From assembly GCA_009712635.1 (NCBI GenBank), contig WASS01000019.1, positions 37,518 through 101,517 on the forward strand: a DNA stretch of 64,000 nt, in the 5' to 3' direction. This DNA comes from Hungatella sp. GTDB lineage: Bacteria > Bacillota > Clostridia > Lachnospirales > Lachnospiraceae. Below the pieces are notes generated by a model. The model did not search any database. It was given only the letters and a program-made list of their open reading frames with translations, and was not told the origin of the DNA. A program made the translations under genes and the position numbers. Numbering within the stretch: position 1 is the stretch's first letter; every line of letters starts with the position of its first letter. This document shows positions 1 to 8,182 of this stretch, in pieces.

Positions 1-1
1 C

Positions 2-610
2 GGTAATATCGACTATTCGGGAGAAAAAACACTCTGCGCTTTATATATAGCTGTTGAACTTCTGGCACAGACAGAAGAGGGTTACGCAAATTATGACAAA
101 TTCTATGAAGGTGCCAAAATGATTACCACAATTATTCGTAATGCAAGAAATCATGTGGCTGATCGGGCAAAGGAATTTGCAATGGCAAGAAAGAATGACA
201 GTGTTATTTATACAATGGGAAGTGGAGCTTCTTATGGAGCGGCTTATATGGAAAGTATCTGTATATTTATGGAAATGCAGTGGCTGGATTCCAGTTCTAT
301 TCATACGGGAGAGTATTTCCATGGACCATTTGAAATTACAGATTCTAACAGGCCATTCATGATTCAAATTTCCGAAGGTTCGACACGGGAATTAGATGAA
401 AGAGCACTTGTATTCTTGAAAAAATATGCTAAAAACATCGAAGTTCTGGATGCAAAAGAGCTTGGTTTATCTGTGATTGATGCCTCTGTAATCGATTATT
501 TCAATCACTCTTTATTTAATAATGTATATCCGATTTATAACCATGAGCTGGCAGCGGAGCGCCAGCATCCATTGCCAACACGCCGTTATATGTGGAAGGT
601 AGAATACTAA
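2..610 (+). CDS. SIS-domain sugar-phosphate deglycase, FrlB/FraB-like (5' end cut off)
   Basis: The frame is open to the left edge, so only the last ~202 residues are present. The visible part holds one SIS fold (glycine/serine-rich GSGASYG near the middle) and the C-terminus YNHELA...HPLPTRRYMW, which closely matches fructoselysine-6-phosphate deglycase FrlB and fructose-asparagine-6-phosphate deglycase FraB. These cytoplasmic enzymes split the phosphorylated Amadori compound into glucose 6-phosphate and the free amino acid. The downstream Dcu-type carrier and PfkB kinase complete the pathway set. A terminator follows directly, so the deglycase ends its transcript and the carrier and kinase have their own promoter. 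The family call is firm; the amino acid released (lysine or asparagine/aspartate) cannot be fixed, though the carrier favours the acidic/amide type. Confidence 0.85.
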   Translation, partial: GNIDYSGEKTLCALYIAVELLAQTEEGYANYDKFYEGAKMITTIIRNARNHVADRAKEFAMARKNDSVIYTMGSGASYGAAYMESICIFMEMQWLDSSSIHTGEYFHGPFEITDSNRPFMIQISEGSTRELDERALVFLKKYAKNIEVLDAKELGLSVIDASVIDYFNHSLFNNVYPIYNHELAAERQHPLPTRRYMWKVEY

Positions 611-637
611 ATATATAGTATGGCAGGAGCGTAATAA

Positions 638-678
638 GGTCCCGGTATGGAGAGACTTCTCTATGCTGGGGCTTTTTT
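638..678 (+). terminator. Rho-independent terminator after the deglycase
   Basis: A G/C-rich stem with G-U pairs (GGTCCCGGTATGGAGA against CTCTATGCTGGGGC) has a short loop and is followed by six T residues. It lies 28 bases after the deglycase stop. Confidence 0.75.
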
Positions 679-770
679 GAACAAATGTATTGCATTGTAT
701 TTGTTATCTGTGAAAAATGCCCAAATAAATATTGATAAATTATACAAAATGTAGAAAAAACCAATAACTA

Positions 771-799
771 TTGACAATATAGTAAGAAAAATATAATAT
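771..799 (+). promoter_or_regulatory. Promoter of the Dcu carrier - kinase operon
   Basis: TTGACA at 771-776 and TAATAT at 794-799 are separated by exactly 17 bases. It precedes the carrier start by about 130 bases, so the leader is long; a GAGGAGG ribosome site lies just before ATG 927. The rest of the 611-926 gap holds the upstream terminator, the palindromic operator and AT-rich leader. Confidence 0.7.
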
Positions 800-813
800 T
801 GTATTAAATACAA
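799..813. promoter_or_regulatory. Palindromic operator, GntR/HutC style
   Basis: TTGTATTAAATACAA is a perfect 7-1-7 palindrome that begins at the last base of the -10 box, ideal for repression. Related half-sites (ATACAA) recur at about 820-833, and a looser palindrome lies near 682-705. TTGTAT...ATACAA is the style of site bound by GntR/HutC repressors of sugar loci. No such regulator lies inside the window; it would be expected left of the edge. Confidence 0.5.
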
Positions 814-926
814 AGCAATACAATTAGATACAATATAAAATAAATCGAACGGTTGTGAGTATTAATAATGTGCGCGCATTGTTTTAAAAGAAAAGACAAA
901 ATTTATAAACTAGAGGAGGATTTGTT

Positions 927-2246
927 ATGTTTTGGATAGAGTTAGCTATTGTCCTGGCAATTATATTCCTGGGTGTGCGTAAAGGGGGAACATTCCTTGC
1001 CTTTGCTGGTGGAATTGGAATGTTAATCATGACTTTTGTATTACATGTGAAACCATCTGATCCGCCAATTACAGTTATCCTGATCATGATCGCAGTAATC
1101 TGTGCCGCTTCAACAATGCAGGCGTGTGGTGGCCTTGATTTTCTGGTAATGATTGCGGAAAAGATTCTTCGGAAGAATCCTAAAATGATTACAGTATTGG
1201 CACCAATTGTTTCTTATGTATTTACATTTATGTGTGGAACGGGGCACATAGTATACAGCTTACTTCCAGTTATTAATGAAATTTCAATTGATACCGGCGT
1301 TAGACCAGAACGTCCAATTTCTGCCTCCGTTATTTCATCACAGCAGGCAATTACAGCTTGTCCAATATCCGCAGCAACCGTAGCGATTCTTGCATTTATG
1401 GCTGAGTCACCTTATACAGGTGTAAATATTTTTACATTGCTGTTTGTCTGTATTCCGGCAACACTGATTGGAACCATTGCAGCGGCACTTGCAGTTATTA
1501 AAAAGGGGAAAGAGCTTGCTGATGATCCGGAATTCCAGAGACGTGTAGCGGCTGGTCAGATTATCGGATCAATTGAAAAGCAGAAAGAGGAGAAAGAAGT
1601 TTCAAAAGAAGCTAAAGCATCTGTCACAATTTTTTTAACCGCAATGATAGGGATTGTTCTTTTAGGCGCAGTGAAAGCATTGGTTCCAACGCTTTCCGAT
1701 GGTTCAAAACTGCCGCTTACCACCGTAATTGAAATATTTATGTTAGTTGCTGCAGCAGTTATGGTGCTCGCAACAAAGCTTGACAGTAATAAAGTATTAG
1801 ACCAGCCAGTTTTCCGCACCGGAATGTTTGCAGTTATCTTGGCATTTGGCCTTTGCTGGTTAGTTAATACATTTATCGGGGATCAGGCTTCCTTTATCAC
1901 AGATCATATGTCGGCGCTGACAAATCAGTATCCCTGGATTTACATCCTGGCAGTATTTATTGTAGGAGCGATCACAACCAGCCAGTCTTCTACAACGATG
2001 ATCATGGTTCCCATTGGAATTGCATTAGGACTACCAGCTAATATCATTGTCGCGGGCTGGATCGCCTGTTCTTCAAATTATTTTATCCCGGCTTCCGGAC
2101 AATGCGTTGCGGCTTTAGCATTCGATTCTGCTGGTACAACTAAAATTGGAAAGTTTGTTATTAATCATAGTTATATGATTCCAGGTCTGGTATGTACGGT
2201 TGTTTCTGTAACAGTGGCAATGCTTCTCGGGGCATTTATTTTCTAA
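927..2246 (+). CDS. Dcu-family (DcuA/DcuB-like) anion transporter, FraA-like by context
   Basis: A 439-residue polytopic membrane protein aligning along its length with DcuA/DcuB anaerobic C4-dicarboxylate carriers: N-terminal ELAIVLAIIFLG, the AGGLDFLV-type segment (here CGGLDFLVMIAEK), LRKNPKMITVLAPIVSYV, CGTGHI and ISSQQAITACPISAA. Classic Dcu proteins exchange fumarate, aspartate and succinate. In Salmonella the fra locus uses a Dcu-type protein, FraA, to import fructose-asparagine. Lying between an FrlB/FraB deglycase and a PfkB kinase, this one more likely carries an Amadori compound of aspartate/asparagine than free dicarboxylates; that part is inference. The kinase gene follows 25 bases later. 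GAGGAGG precedes the ATG. Confidence 0.85.
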   Translation: MFWIELAIVLAIIFLGVRKGGTFLAFAGGIGMLIMTFVLHVKPSDPPITVILIMIAVICAASTMQACGGLDFLVMIAEKILRKNPKMITVLAPIVSYVFTFMCGTGHIVYSLLPVINEISIDTGVRPERPISASVISSQQAITACPISAATVAILAFMAESPYTGVNIFTLLFVCIPATLIGTIAAALAVIKKGKELADDPEFQRRVAAGQIIGSIEKQKEEKEVSKEAKASVTIFLTAMIGIVLLGAVKALVPTLSDGSKLPLTTVIEIFMLVAAAVMVLATKLDSNKVLDQPVFRTGMFAVILAFGLCWLVNTFIGDQASFITDHMSALTNQYPWIYILAVFIVGAITTSQSSTTMIMVPIGIALGLPANIIVAGWIACSSNYFIPASGQCVAALAFDSAGTTKIGKFVINHSYMIPGLVCTVVSVTVAMLLGAFIF

Positions 2247-2271
2247 GACTATAATCAGAAGGAGTAGAAGG

Positions 2272-3159
2272 ATGAAACACAGTAGAATAATTGCTATCGG
2301 AGATAATGTCTGTGATAAATATCTTTCCAGAGGAACGATGTATCCGGGCGGACAATGCGTGAATACCTGTGTCTATACCACAATGAATGGATTGGAATGC
2401 GCATATCTTGGAAAGTACGGAACTGATGAGGTAGCTGATTGTGTTCATAATACACTTGAAAAAATTGGTATTGATGACAGCCGCTGCAGAAAATTTGAAG
2501 GTGAAAATGGATTTGCACTTGTCACTTTAAATAATAGTGACCGAGTATTTCTTGGTTCCAATAAAGGAGGAATAGCAAAGGAGAATCCATTTAATTTTAC
2601 AGATGAGGATTTTCGTTATATTAAGAATTTCCAGCTGATTTATACAAACCTAAACAGTTATATTGAGGATGATCTGGAAAATCTGAAAGAGACAGGTGTG
2701 CCAATAGCATTTGACTTTTCTACCAGATGGACGGATGAATATCTGATAAAGGTGTGCCCATATGTTACAATTGCAATCCTGTCCTGTGCCCATTTAGATG
2801 AAAAAGACAGGGAAATAGAGATGCGGAAAGTACAGGGGAATGGCGTAAAAATTGTACTGGGAACCGTGGGGGAGGAAGGGTCTTACGTGTTATACAAAAA
2901 TAAGACTTATTATGCCAAAGCAGTGAAGGCTGAGAACGTGATTGATACAATGGGTGCTGGAGATTCCTATTTTTCCGCATTTCTCTGTTCCTTATTAGAA
3001 AGCTCTGAAACAGCTGAACTTATAGAAGAGGATGATCGTAAAATGGAGTTGCGATTACTGGACGCAATGAAACAGGGAGCAGCATTTGCTGCAAAGGTCT
3101 GCGCTATGGAAGGTGCTTTTGGTTACGGGGTACCAATTGCCGGAAGGACACAGCTATAA
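2272..3159 (+). CDS. PfkB-family sugar kinase, FrlD/FraD-like
   Basis: 295 residues. The PfkB C-terminal signature DTMGAGDSYFSAFL carries the catalytic Asp (GAGD), and the N-terminal GDNVCDKY...YPGGQCVNTCVY segment is the sugar-binding part. The pattern fits fructoselysine/fructose-asparagine 6-kinases, which use ATP to phosphorylate the imported Amadori compound in the cytoplasm before the deglycase acts. It begins 25 bases after the carrier with an AGAAGGAG ribosome site, and the cupin-like gene follows within 35 bases, so the three form one operon. Length is normal for the family. Family call firm; substrate inferred from neighbours. Confidence 0.85.
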   Translation: MKHSRIIAIGDNVCDKYLSRGTMYPGGQCVNTCVYTTMNGLECAYLGKYGTDEVADCVHNTLEKIGIDDSRCRKFEGENGFALVTLNNSDRVFLGSNKGGIAKENPFNFTDEDFRYIKNFQLIYTNLNSYIEDDLENLKETGVPIAFDFSTRWTDEYLIKVCPYVTIAILSCAHLDEKDREIEMRKVQGNGVKIVLGTVGEEGSYVLYKNKTYYAKAVKAENVIDTMGAGDSYFSAFLCSLLESSETAELIEEDDRKMELRLLDAMKQGAAFAAKVCAMEGAFGYGVPIAGRTQL

Positions 3160-3193
3160 AGTCAAAAAATAAGAAAGTATGAGGTTAACTAAC

Positions 3194-3607
3194 ATGAGAC
3201 CAGATATATATGAAAATAATAATGAAGGAATCTTATGTGTATACAAAAACGAGAAATGGCTGGTAAGCATTAAAAACTGGAAGCCGGATAATGACATTGA
3301 TGGTATTGCACATCTGGAAATTCATCACACAACTGATGAGCAGTTTATACTTGCGGCTGGAAAGGCAATTTTAATTACTGCAGAAAGAGAAAATGATCAG
3401 TTTAAAATTGAGTTAACTCTTATGGAGCAGGGAAAAGTATACAATGTACCAAAGGAGGTATGGTTTTATTCCATCACACAAAAGGATACCAAGATGATGT
3501 ATGTGCAGGATTCCAATTGTTCTATGGAAAACAGCGACTTTTTGGATCTGACAGAGGCGGAAGTGGCTTACATAAAGGGAAAAGCCAGAAAAATGTTTGA
3601 AATATAA
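3194..3607 (+). CDS. Small cupin-like protein of the Amadori operon, function unknown
   Basis: 137 residues from ATG 3194, chosen because GAGG lies 9 bases upstream; an in-frame ATG at 3179 has no comparable ribosome site. The sequence ...LEIHHTTDEQFILAAGKAILI...LMEQGKVYNVPKEVWFY has the rhythm of a single-domain cupin (His/Glu-bearing strand, Gly turn, second 'NVPxxVWF' strand), but the second-motif His is replaced by phenylalanine or tyrosine, so metal binding is uncertain. Last gene of the carrier-kinase operon, 34 bases after the kinase and followed by a terminator. It could be a sugar-binding or mutarotase-like helper; I do not recognise a characterised homologue. Confidence 0.65.
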   Translation: MRPDIYENNNEGILCVYKNEKWLVSIKNWKPDNDIDGIAHLEIHHTTDEQFILAAGKAILITAERENDQFKIELTLMEQGKVYNVPKEVWFYSITQKDTKMMYVQDSNCSMENSDFLDLTEAEVAYIKGKARKMFEI

Positions 3608-3615
3608 GAGGCATT

Positions 3616-3666
3616 AAAAAGAGAGTTATTGCTTAAGCAGAAATCTACTGGCATAACTCTCTTTTT
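3616..3666. terminator. Bidirectional terminator between convergent genes
   Basis: AAAAAGAGAGTTATTGC pairs with GCATAACTCTCTTTTT across a ~19-base loop. The A-tract and T-tract at the two feet allow it to work on both strands, ending the Amadori operon and the convergent regulator gene. Confidence 0.75.
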
Positions 3667-3678
3667 GTGTGTAAAAGG

Positions 3679-4323
3679 TTATTTGTGGTTTAAGTACCGG
3701 TAAACAGTGGGTTCAGAAACAAAAAGCTGTCTTGCGATTTCAGAAACTGCCCCTTTCATGGTCAGAATCCCCTGTTCATTCAACTGTTTAACAATATTAA
3801 TCTTTTCTTGTCTGGACATACGCTGGGGTGAGACTCCCGCGTCTTTCACTGCCTGGTTTACAAGGGTGGAAAGCATCTCTTCAACCGGAGTGCTTAAATC
3901 TTCCTGTATATCCTTTCTTCCTTCTGTCAGATTATAATGCTTTTTTAAATTGGACAAAGCCAGATCCAATTCATGAATCGCTGTTGTGTTACGGTTCACG
4001 CAGAGCAGACCGATCAGCCTGTCCTCATTCTTAATAAAATAGGTGTTGGATATAAAATTCTTGCTTTTACTCACACCATGATAATTCGTAAGATAATCCT
4101 GGGTTTTGTAAATCTGATCTTTTCTGATCTGATTGGCAAGGTCAGTCATGGGGGAACCAATCCCACGCCCGGAGTGATGGCCATTGGCAACCGCTATTAC
4201 AGTGCCGCTGTCTGATTTTGACACATCATGAAGCAGAACCTCGCAGCCAGGACCGCACAGGCTGGATAAAAAAGATACCATTGGTTTATACATATCTAAT
4301 AATTCGTTATCTGTCATTATCAC
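3679..4323 (-). CDS. YheO/DauR-type transcriptional regulator (PAS-like + HTH)
   Basis: 214 residues. The N-terminal ~120 residues (LSSLCGPGCEVLLHDVS..., GRGIGSPMTDLA, IGLLCVNRN) form the YheO-like PAS domain, and the C-terminus (GAVSEIARQLFVSEPTVYRYLNHK) is a DauR-like helix-turn-helix. In Pseudomonas, DauR controls D-arginine catabolism; relatives usually sit beside RidA, permease and amino-acid lyase genes. That is the arrangement here: it is divergent from the RidA-permease-lyase-peroxiredoxin operon across a 178-base promoter region. AAAGGA precedes the ATG. Ligand unknown; an amino-acid-derived effector sensed by the PAS domain is inference. Confidence 0.8.
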   Translation of the reverse strand: MIMTDNELLDMYKPMVSFLSSLCGPGCEVLLHDVSKSDSGTVIAVANGHHSGRGIGSPMTDLANQIRKDQIYKTQDYLTNYHGVSKSKNFISNTYFIKNEDRLIGLLCVNRNTTAIHELDLALSNLKKHYNLTEGRKDIQEDLSTPVEEMLSTLVNQAVKDAGVSPQRMSRQEKINIVKQLNEQGILTMKGAVSEIARQLFVSEPTVYRYLNHK

Positions 4324-4424
4324 TCACATTCCTTTCATACTCTCTTTCATTATATCATTTTTCCATGAAGAATCAATTATGAAACAAAAAAATATATAAA
4401 AATTTTGTCACGTTGATAAAAATA

Positions 4425-4453
4425 TTGTCAAATATTGAAAAATGTGATATGAT
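4425..4453 (+). promoter_or_regulatory. Promoter of the RidA - permease - C-S lyase operon
   Basis: TTGTCA at 4425-4430 and TATGAT at 4448-4453 are spaced 17 bases. The element TTTTGTCAC just upstream (about 4404-4412) repeats the TTGTCA motif in the same orientation and may be a regulator half-site. Confidence 0.55.
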
Positions 4454-4501
4454 AAATTTACAATCAAAAAGATAAAAATATTATTAAAAAGGAGGAATGT
4501 T

Positions 4502-4885
4502 TTGTTGCAGAAAAAAGAACTGAGTACTGACAAAGCTCCATCTGCGATTGGACCTTATTCTCAGGCAGTTATGGCATCTGGAATGATCTATGTATCGGGA
4601 CAGCTTCCCATTGATCCATCTACCGGATCATTTGCCGGAGATGACATTAAGGCTCAGACCAGGCAGTCTCTGGAGAATATCCGGGCTGTCTTAGAATCTG
4701 CCGGTGGCAGTTTGGAGAATGTGGTGAAAACCACCGTATTACTAAAGGATATTGGGGAGTTTACAGAAATGAATGAGGTTTATGCACAATATTTCACGGG
4801 TACCTGCCCTGCCAGAGCGGCATTCCAGGTAGGCAGCCTTCCAAAGGATGCCAGAGTGGAGATTGAGGCGGTCGCAGTATTGTAG
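4502..4885 (+). CDS. ridA: RidA-family enamine/imine deaminase
   Basis: 127 residues covering the whole YjgF/YER057c/UK114 fold: SAIGPYSQAV, SGQLPIDPSTG, LENIRAVLESAGGSL, and CPARAAFQVGSLPKDARVEIEAVA, which carries the substrate-binding arginine of true RidA proteins. RidA hydrolyses reactive 2-aminoacrylate and related enamines to 2-oxo acids and ammonia. Being the first gene before a PLP C-S lyase, which generates 2-aminoacrylate, makes this role fit well. No ATG is available in frame: the start is TTG at 4502 or 4505, 7-10 bases after AAGGAGG. Confidence 0.9.
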   Translation: MLQKKELSTDKAPSAIGPYSQAVMASGMIYVSGQLPIDPSTGSFAGDDIKAQTRQSLENIRAVLESAGGSLENVVKTTVLLKDIGEFTEMNEVYAQYFTGTCPARAAFQVGSLPKDARVEIEAVAVL

Positions 4886-4932
4886 TATGTATGAAAGCTA
4901 ATTGATAAGACGATCACGGAGGAGGAAACATA

Positions 4933-6306
4933 ATGGAAGAGCATGGCAAAAAGCTCGGTATGTTAAATATTTTCGGTCTTGGTTTGGGTGGCGCAATTGG
5001 TTCAGGTATCTTTGTTTTACTTGGATTTGGAATCGGTTATACAGGCAGATCTATTGTCCTGGTATGTGTCGGCGGATGTTTGTTTATGCTTCTGGCTTAT
5101 ATGTACAATGTAATCATGAGTTCCATGTTTGTATTTAAAGGGGGGGATTACAGCCAGAAAGCGCTGCTGTTTAATCCGACAATGACTGGTTTTTCAGCAA
5201 CGATGGCTCTCGTAAACAGCATGGCTATGTCAAGCTATGCCCTTGGTATGGTTAACTATATTTCAGCCGTATTTCCCGGAGTTGCGCCCTTTACCCGTCC
5301 GGTGGCGATTCTGATTATGACTCTCTTTTTTGCAAGCACTCTGCGGGGGTCTCGTTTTATAACGCTTTTAGAAAATGCAATGACATTAATTTTAATTGGG
5401 GCAATTGCAGTCTTTGTTATTTTTGGTATGCCTCAGGTTAGACCTGACTATTTCTCCAATGCAGACGGTGGTTTCTTCCATGGAGGATTCGCTGGTTTTG
5501 TCAGTGCAATTGCAATTATGGGCTGGGCCTGCCAGGGAACCACAATGGCACCGGTATCCATGGTTGCAGTTACTGAAAAACCGAAGAAAACCATCCCGCT
5601 TGCAATTCTCTGGATCACTGTGGCATTAGCTGTAATATATGGTTTGATGAGTATTGTTGCGGCCGGAGTACTGCCATATGACCAGGTTGCAGGAGCAAAT
5701 TTAGGAGCAACTGCGAAAGCAATATTCCCTAATAGCATTTATGTTGTGTTCATTTTAGGCGGCGGTGTATTTGCCATTGCCACCAGCTTATTAGGCGGTA
5801 TTGCCATGTTCCGTTATCCGCTGATGAAAATCGCAGAGGATGGATGGCTTCCTCCTGTATTTAAAAAGACGACAAAAGGTGGCTTTCCTTGGGTCATTCA
5901 GCTTGCCTTTTATTTACTCAGTGTAATGCCAATTCTGCTTGGATTCAGTCTGGATTCCATTATTTCACTGGTAATGATCCCATCCATGGTGATGAATGTT
6001 TATCTTAATATGGCATGTATTACACTGCCGAAAAAATATCCGGACCAGTGGAAAAAATGTGCACTTCGTATGCCAATTCCGGTGTATAATGTTATTTGTG
6101 TCCTGTCTGCAGCCTGTGCTGGAGTGGTAGCTTTTAACTTATTTAAAGATTTAAAAGGAAAGGATATTATTGCTTCCCTTGTTATTCTGGCAATATGCGT
6201 TGGATTCTCCTTGCTTCGTATCCATACCGGAGCAGTGAAAAAGGAGTTCCTGGAGGAAAACAAAAAGGCGATTATCGTTCAGGCACTTGCAGATGATGAG
6301 GAGTAA
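4933..6306 (+). CDS. APC-superfamily amino-acid permease
   Basis: 457 residues with about twelve hydrophobic segments and the APC first-helix signature FGLGLGGAIGSGIFVLLG, where backbone atoms bind the substrate carboxyl and amino groups. It should import an amino acid across the cytoplasmic membrane, probably with a proton. It lies 47 bases after RidA and ahead of the C-S lyase, so the likely cargo is that enzyme's substrate (cystathionine, cystine or another S-substituted cysteine). GGAGGA lies 8 bases before the ATG. The exact substrate cannot be read from sequence. Confidence 0.85.
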   Translation: MEEHGKKLGMLNIFGLGLGGAIGSGIFVLLGFGIGYTGRSIVLVCVGGCLFMLLAYMYNVIMSSMFVFKGGDYSQKALLFNPTMTGFSATMALVNSMAMSSYALGMVNYISAVFPGVAPFTRPVAILIMTLFFASTLRGSRFITLLENAMTLILIGAIAVFVIFGMPQVRPDYFSNADGGFFHGGFAGFVSAIAIMGWACQGTTMAPVSMVAVTEKPKKTIPLAILWITVALAVIYGLMSIVAAGVLPYDQVAGANLGATAKAIFPNSIYVVFILGGGVFAIATSLLGGIAMFRYPLMKIAEDGWLPPVFKKTTKGGFPWVIQLAFYLLSVMPILLGFSLDSIISLVMIPSMVMNVYLNMACITLPKKYPDQWKKCALRMPIPVYNVICVLSAACAGVVAFNLFKDLKGKDIIASLVILAICVGFSLLRIHTGAVKKEFLEENKKAIIVQALADDEE

Positions 6307-6389
6307 AAATAATAAAATAAATACAAGGTGTTTGCTGTCACTAAGGTTTACCGTGCCGACGGCGAATTAAGATGAAGGAGGATATAGCT

Positions 6390-7604
6390 ATGAAATACGA
6401 TTTTACATCAATTATGGACCGCAGAGGCAAAGATGCCATTGCTGTGGATGGTCTTGGAACTTTACCAGGTTTCGCTCCGGATCTTCCAAAGGAGGGCTAT
6501 GATACGATTCCGATGTGGGTTGCAGATATGAACTTTCCAACTGTGCCATCCATATGTGCAACCATTGTGGAACGTGTGCAGCACCCGGCATTTGGTTATT
6601 TCAGCCCATCAGAGGAATATTACGATGCCATTATCAAGTGGCAGGAGGAGAGAAACGGGGTAACAGGACTGACAAAAGAATGCATCGGTTATGAAAACGG
6701 TGTACTTGGGGGAGTTATCTCTGTATTGAATGCATTTTCAGCACCTGGTGATGCAGTACTTCTCCATTCCCCTACCTATATCGGTTTTACCATGAGCCTT
6801 GAGAATAATGGACGTAAAATCATACATAGTCCATTAAAGCAGGACGAGAACGGCGTATGGCGCATGGACTATGAGGATATGGATAAAAAAATAAAGGCTC
6901 ATAAGATTCATACCGCTATCTTCTGCAATCCTCACAACCCATGCGGACGTGTATGGGAAAAATGGGAGATTGAAAAAGCGATGGAAGTCTATAAGAATAA
7001 TGATTGTATCGTTATTTCTGACGAAATCTGGTCTGATCTTATTTTAGACGGAAATAAACATATTCCGGTTCAGTCTGTCAGTGAAGATGCCCGCAAGCGT
7101 ACCATAGCCCTTTATGCGCCCAGCAAAACCTTTAACCTGGCAGGACTGATTGGATCTTATCATATTATTTATGATCCATATATAAGAGACCGCGTCCGCG
7201 CCCAGAGCAGCAAATCCCATTACAATGACATGAATGTGCTGAGCATGCATGCGTTAATCGGTGCATATGGAACGGAAGGTGCAGAGTGGGTGGATGAGTT
7301 GTGCCAGGTGCTCACAAACAATGTGGAATATGCTTATGACTATATCACAAAGAATTTCAAAGGTGTAAAGCTTTCCAAACCACAAGGAACCTATATGCTG
7401 TTTATGGACTGCACAGATTGGTGTAAAGAGAATGGAAAGACCATTGATGAACTGGAAAAGGCCGGCTGGGATGTAGGTGTTGCATGGCAGGATGGCCGCA
7501 TGTTCCACGGACCATGCTCCATTCGCCTGAATCTGGCTCTTCCTTTCAGCAGAGTTGAGGAAGCAATGAAGCGCCTGGATGAGCATGTTTTTAACGCCAA
7601 ATAA
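6390..7604 (+). CDS. MalY/PatB-type PLP-dependent C-S lyase
   Basis: 404 residues, fold-type I PLP enzyme. Start is ATG 6390 because the ribosome site AAGGAGG (6375-6381) lies inside the longer frame that opens at 6372, and MKYDFTSIMDRRG... matches the MalY/PatB N-terminus. The PLP lysine is in APSKTFNLAG, with FCNPHNPCGRVW and ISDEIWSDL as cofactor contacts. MalY/PatB enzymes perform beta-elimination on cystathionine and related cysteine S-conjugates, giving a thiol, ammonia and 2-aminoacrylate, which RidA (same operon) converts to pyruvate. It is 83 bases after the permease. An aminotransferase role is possible but less likely given the N-terminus. Confidence 0.85.
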   Translation: MKYDFTSIMDRRGKDAIAVDGLGTLPGFAPDLPKEGYDTIPMWVADMNFPTVPSICATIVERVQHPAFGYFSPSEEYYDAIIKWQEERNGVTGLTKECIGYENGVLGGVISVLNAFSAPGDAVLLHSPTYIGFTMSLENNGRKIIHSPLKQDENGVWRMDYEDMDKKIKAHKIHTAIFCNPHNPCGRVWEKWEIEKAMEVYKNNDCIVISDEIWSDLILDGNKHIPVQSVSEDARKRTIALYAPSKTFNLAGLIGSYHIIYDPYIRDRVRAQSSKSHYNDMNVLSMHALIGAYGTEGAEWVDELCQVLTNNVEYAYDYITKNFKGVKLSKPQGTYMLFMDCTDWCKENGKTIDELEKAGWDVGVAWQDGRMFHGPCSIRLNLALPFSRVEEAMKRLDEHVFNAK

Positions 7605-7630
7605 ATTCACAGAAAAACGAGGTGCACAAT

Positions 7631-8173
7631 ATGGGGAAAATATATGTAAATGACAAAATGCGTAATTTTACATTTGATACACCTTTTCGTAAAAATGTCA
7701 GTCTCAGTGAGGCAGCAGGCGGAAAGAAACTGGCTCTTGTATTTCTTCGCTATTATGGTTGTACGCTGTGCCAGTATGACCTTTCCCAGTATGCCAAAAA
7801 CTATGAAAAGATCACGGCAGCAGGAGGAGAATTACTGGTGGTTCTGCAGAGCGATCCGGATTTATTAAGAGAGGACATGGGAAAAGAAGATATGTTCCCC
7901 TTTGAAATTGTCTGTGATCCAAAGGAAGAACTCTACCGGGAGTTTGAGATCCTTCCTGCAGCCAGTAAAAAAGATCTGGCTGGATTAAAAACCATGGTGA
8001 AAGTCGGGAAAGCCATGGCAGCAGGTTTCAATCACGGAAGGTATGAGGGGGATGAGCTGCAGCTGCCGGCGGCATTTATCCTGACACCCGATCTTACCGT
8101 AACATACGCTCACTATGCAAAGGTGATAGACGATGTTTTGGATGCAGAACAGATTGCAGACATGATGAAATAA
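7631..8173 (+). CDS. Peroxiredoxin-like (AhpC/TSA) thiol protein
   Basis: 180 residues from ATG 7631, 7 bases after GAGGTG; a GTG at 7622 is in frame but overlaps that ribosome site. A thioredoxin fold with LVFLRYYGCTLCQYDL: cysteines 44 and 47 form a CxxC where typical peroxiredoxins have a single peroxidatic cysteine (TxxC). Such proteins reduce hydroperoxides or act as thiol-disulfide enzymes in the cytoplasm. It ends the RidA-permease-lyase operon, where it may protect against peroxides or reactive sulfur formed by C-S cleavage. It is convergent with the LysR gene, 9 bases apart, with no clear terminator between. Confidence 0.75.
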   Translation: MGKIYVNDKMRNFTFDTPFRKNVSLSEAAGGKKLALVFLRYYGCTLCQYDLSQYAKNYEKITAAGGELLVVLQSDPDLLREDMGKEDMFPFEIVCDPKEELYREFEILPAASKKDLAGLKTMVKVGKAMAAGFNHGRYEGDELQLPAAFILTPDLTVTYAHYAKVIDDVLDAEQIADMMK

Positions 8174-8182
8174 TTTAACCAG

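Noticed and set aside
2..610. Glucosamine-fructose-6-phosphate aminotransferase fragment
   Set aside because: The C-terminus matches FrlB/FraB deglycases, not GlmS, and the neighbours are Amadori genes.
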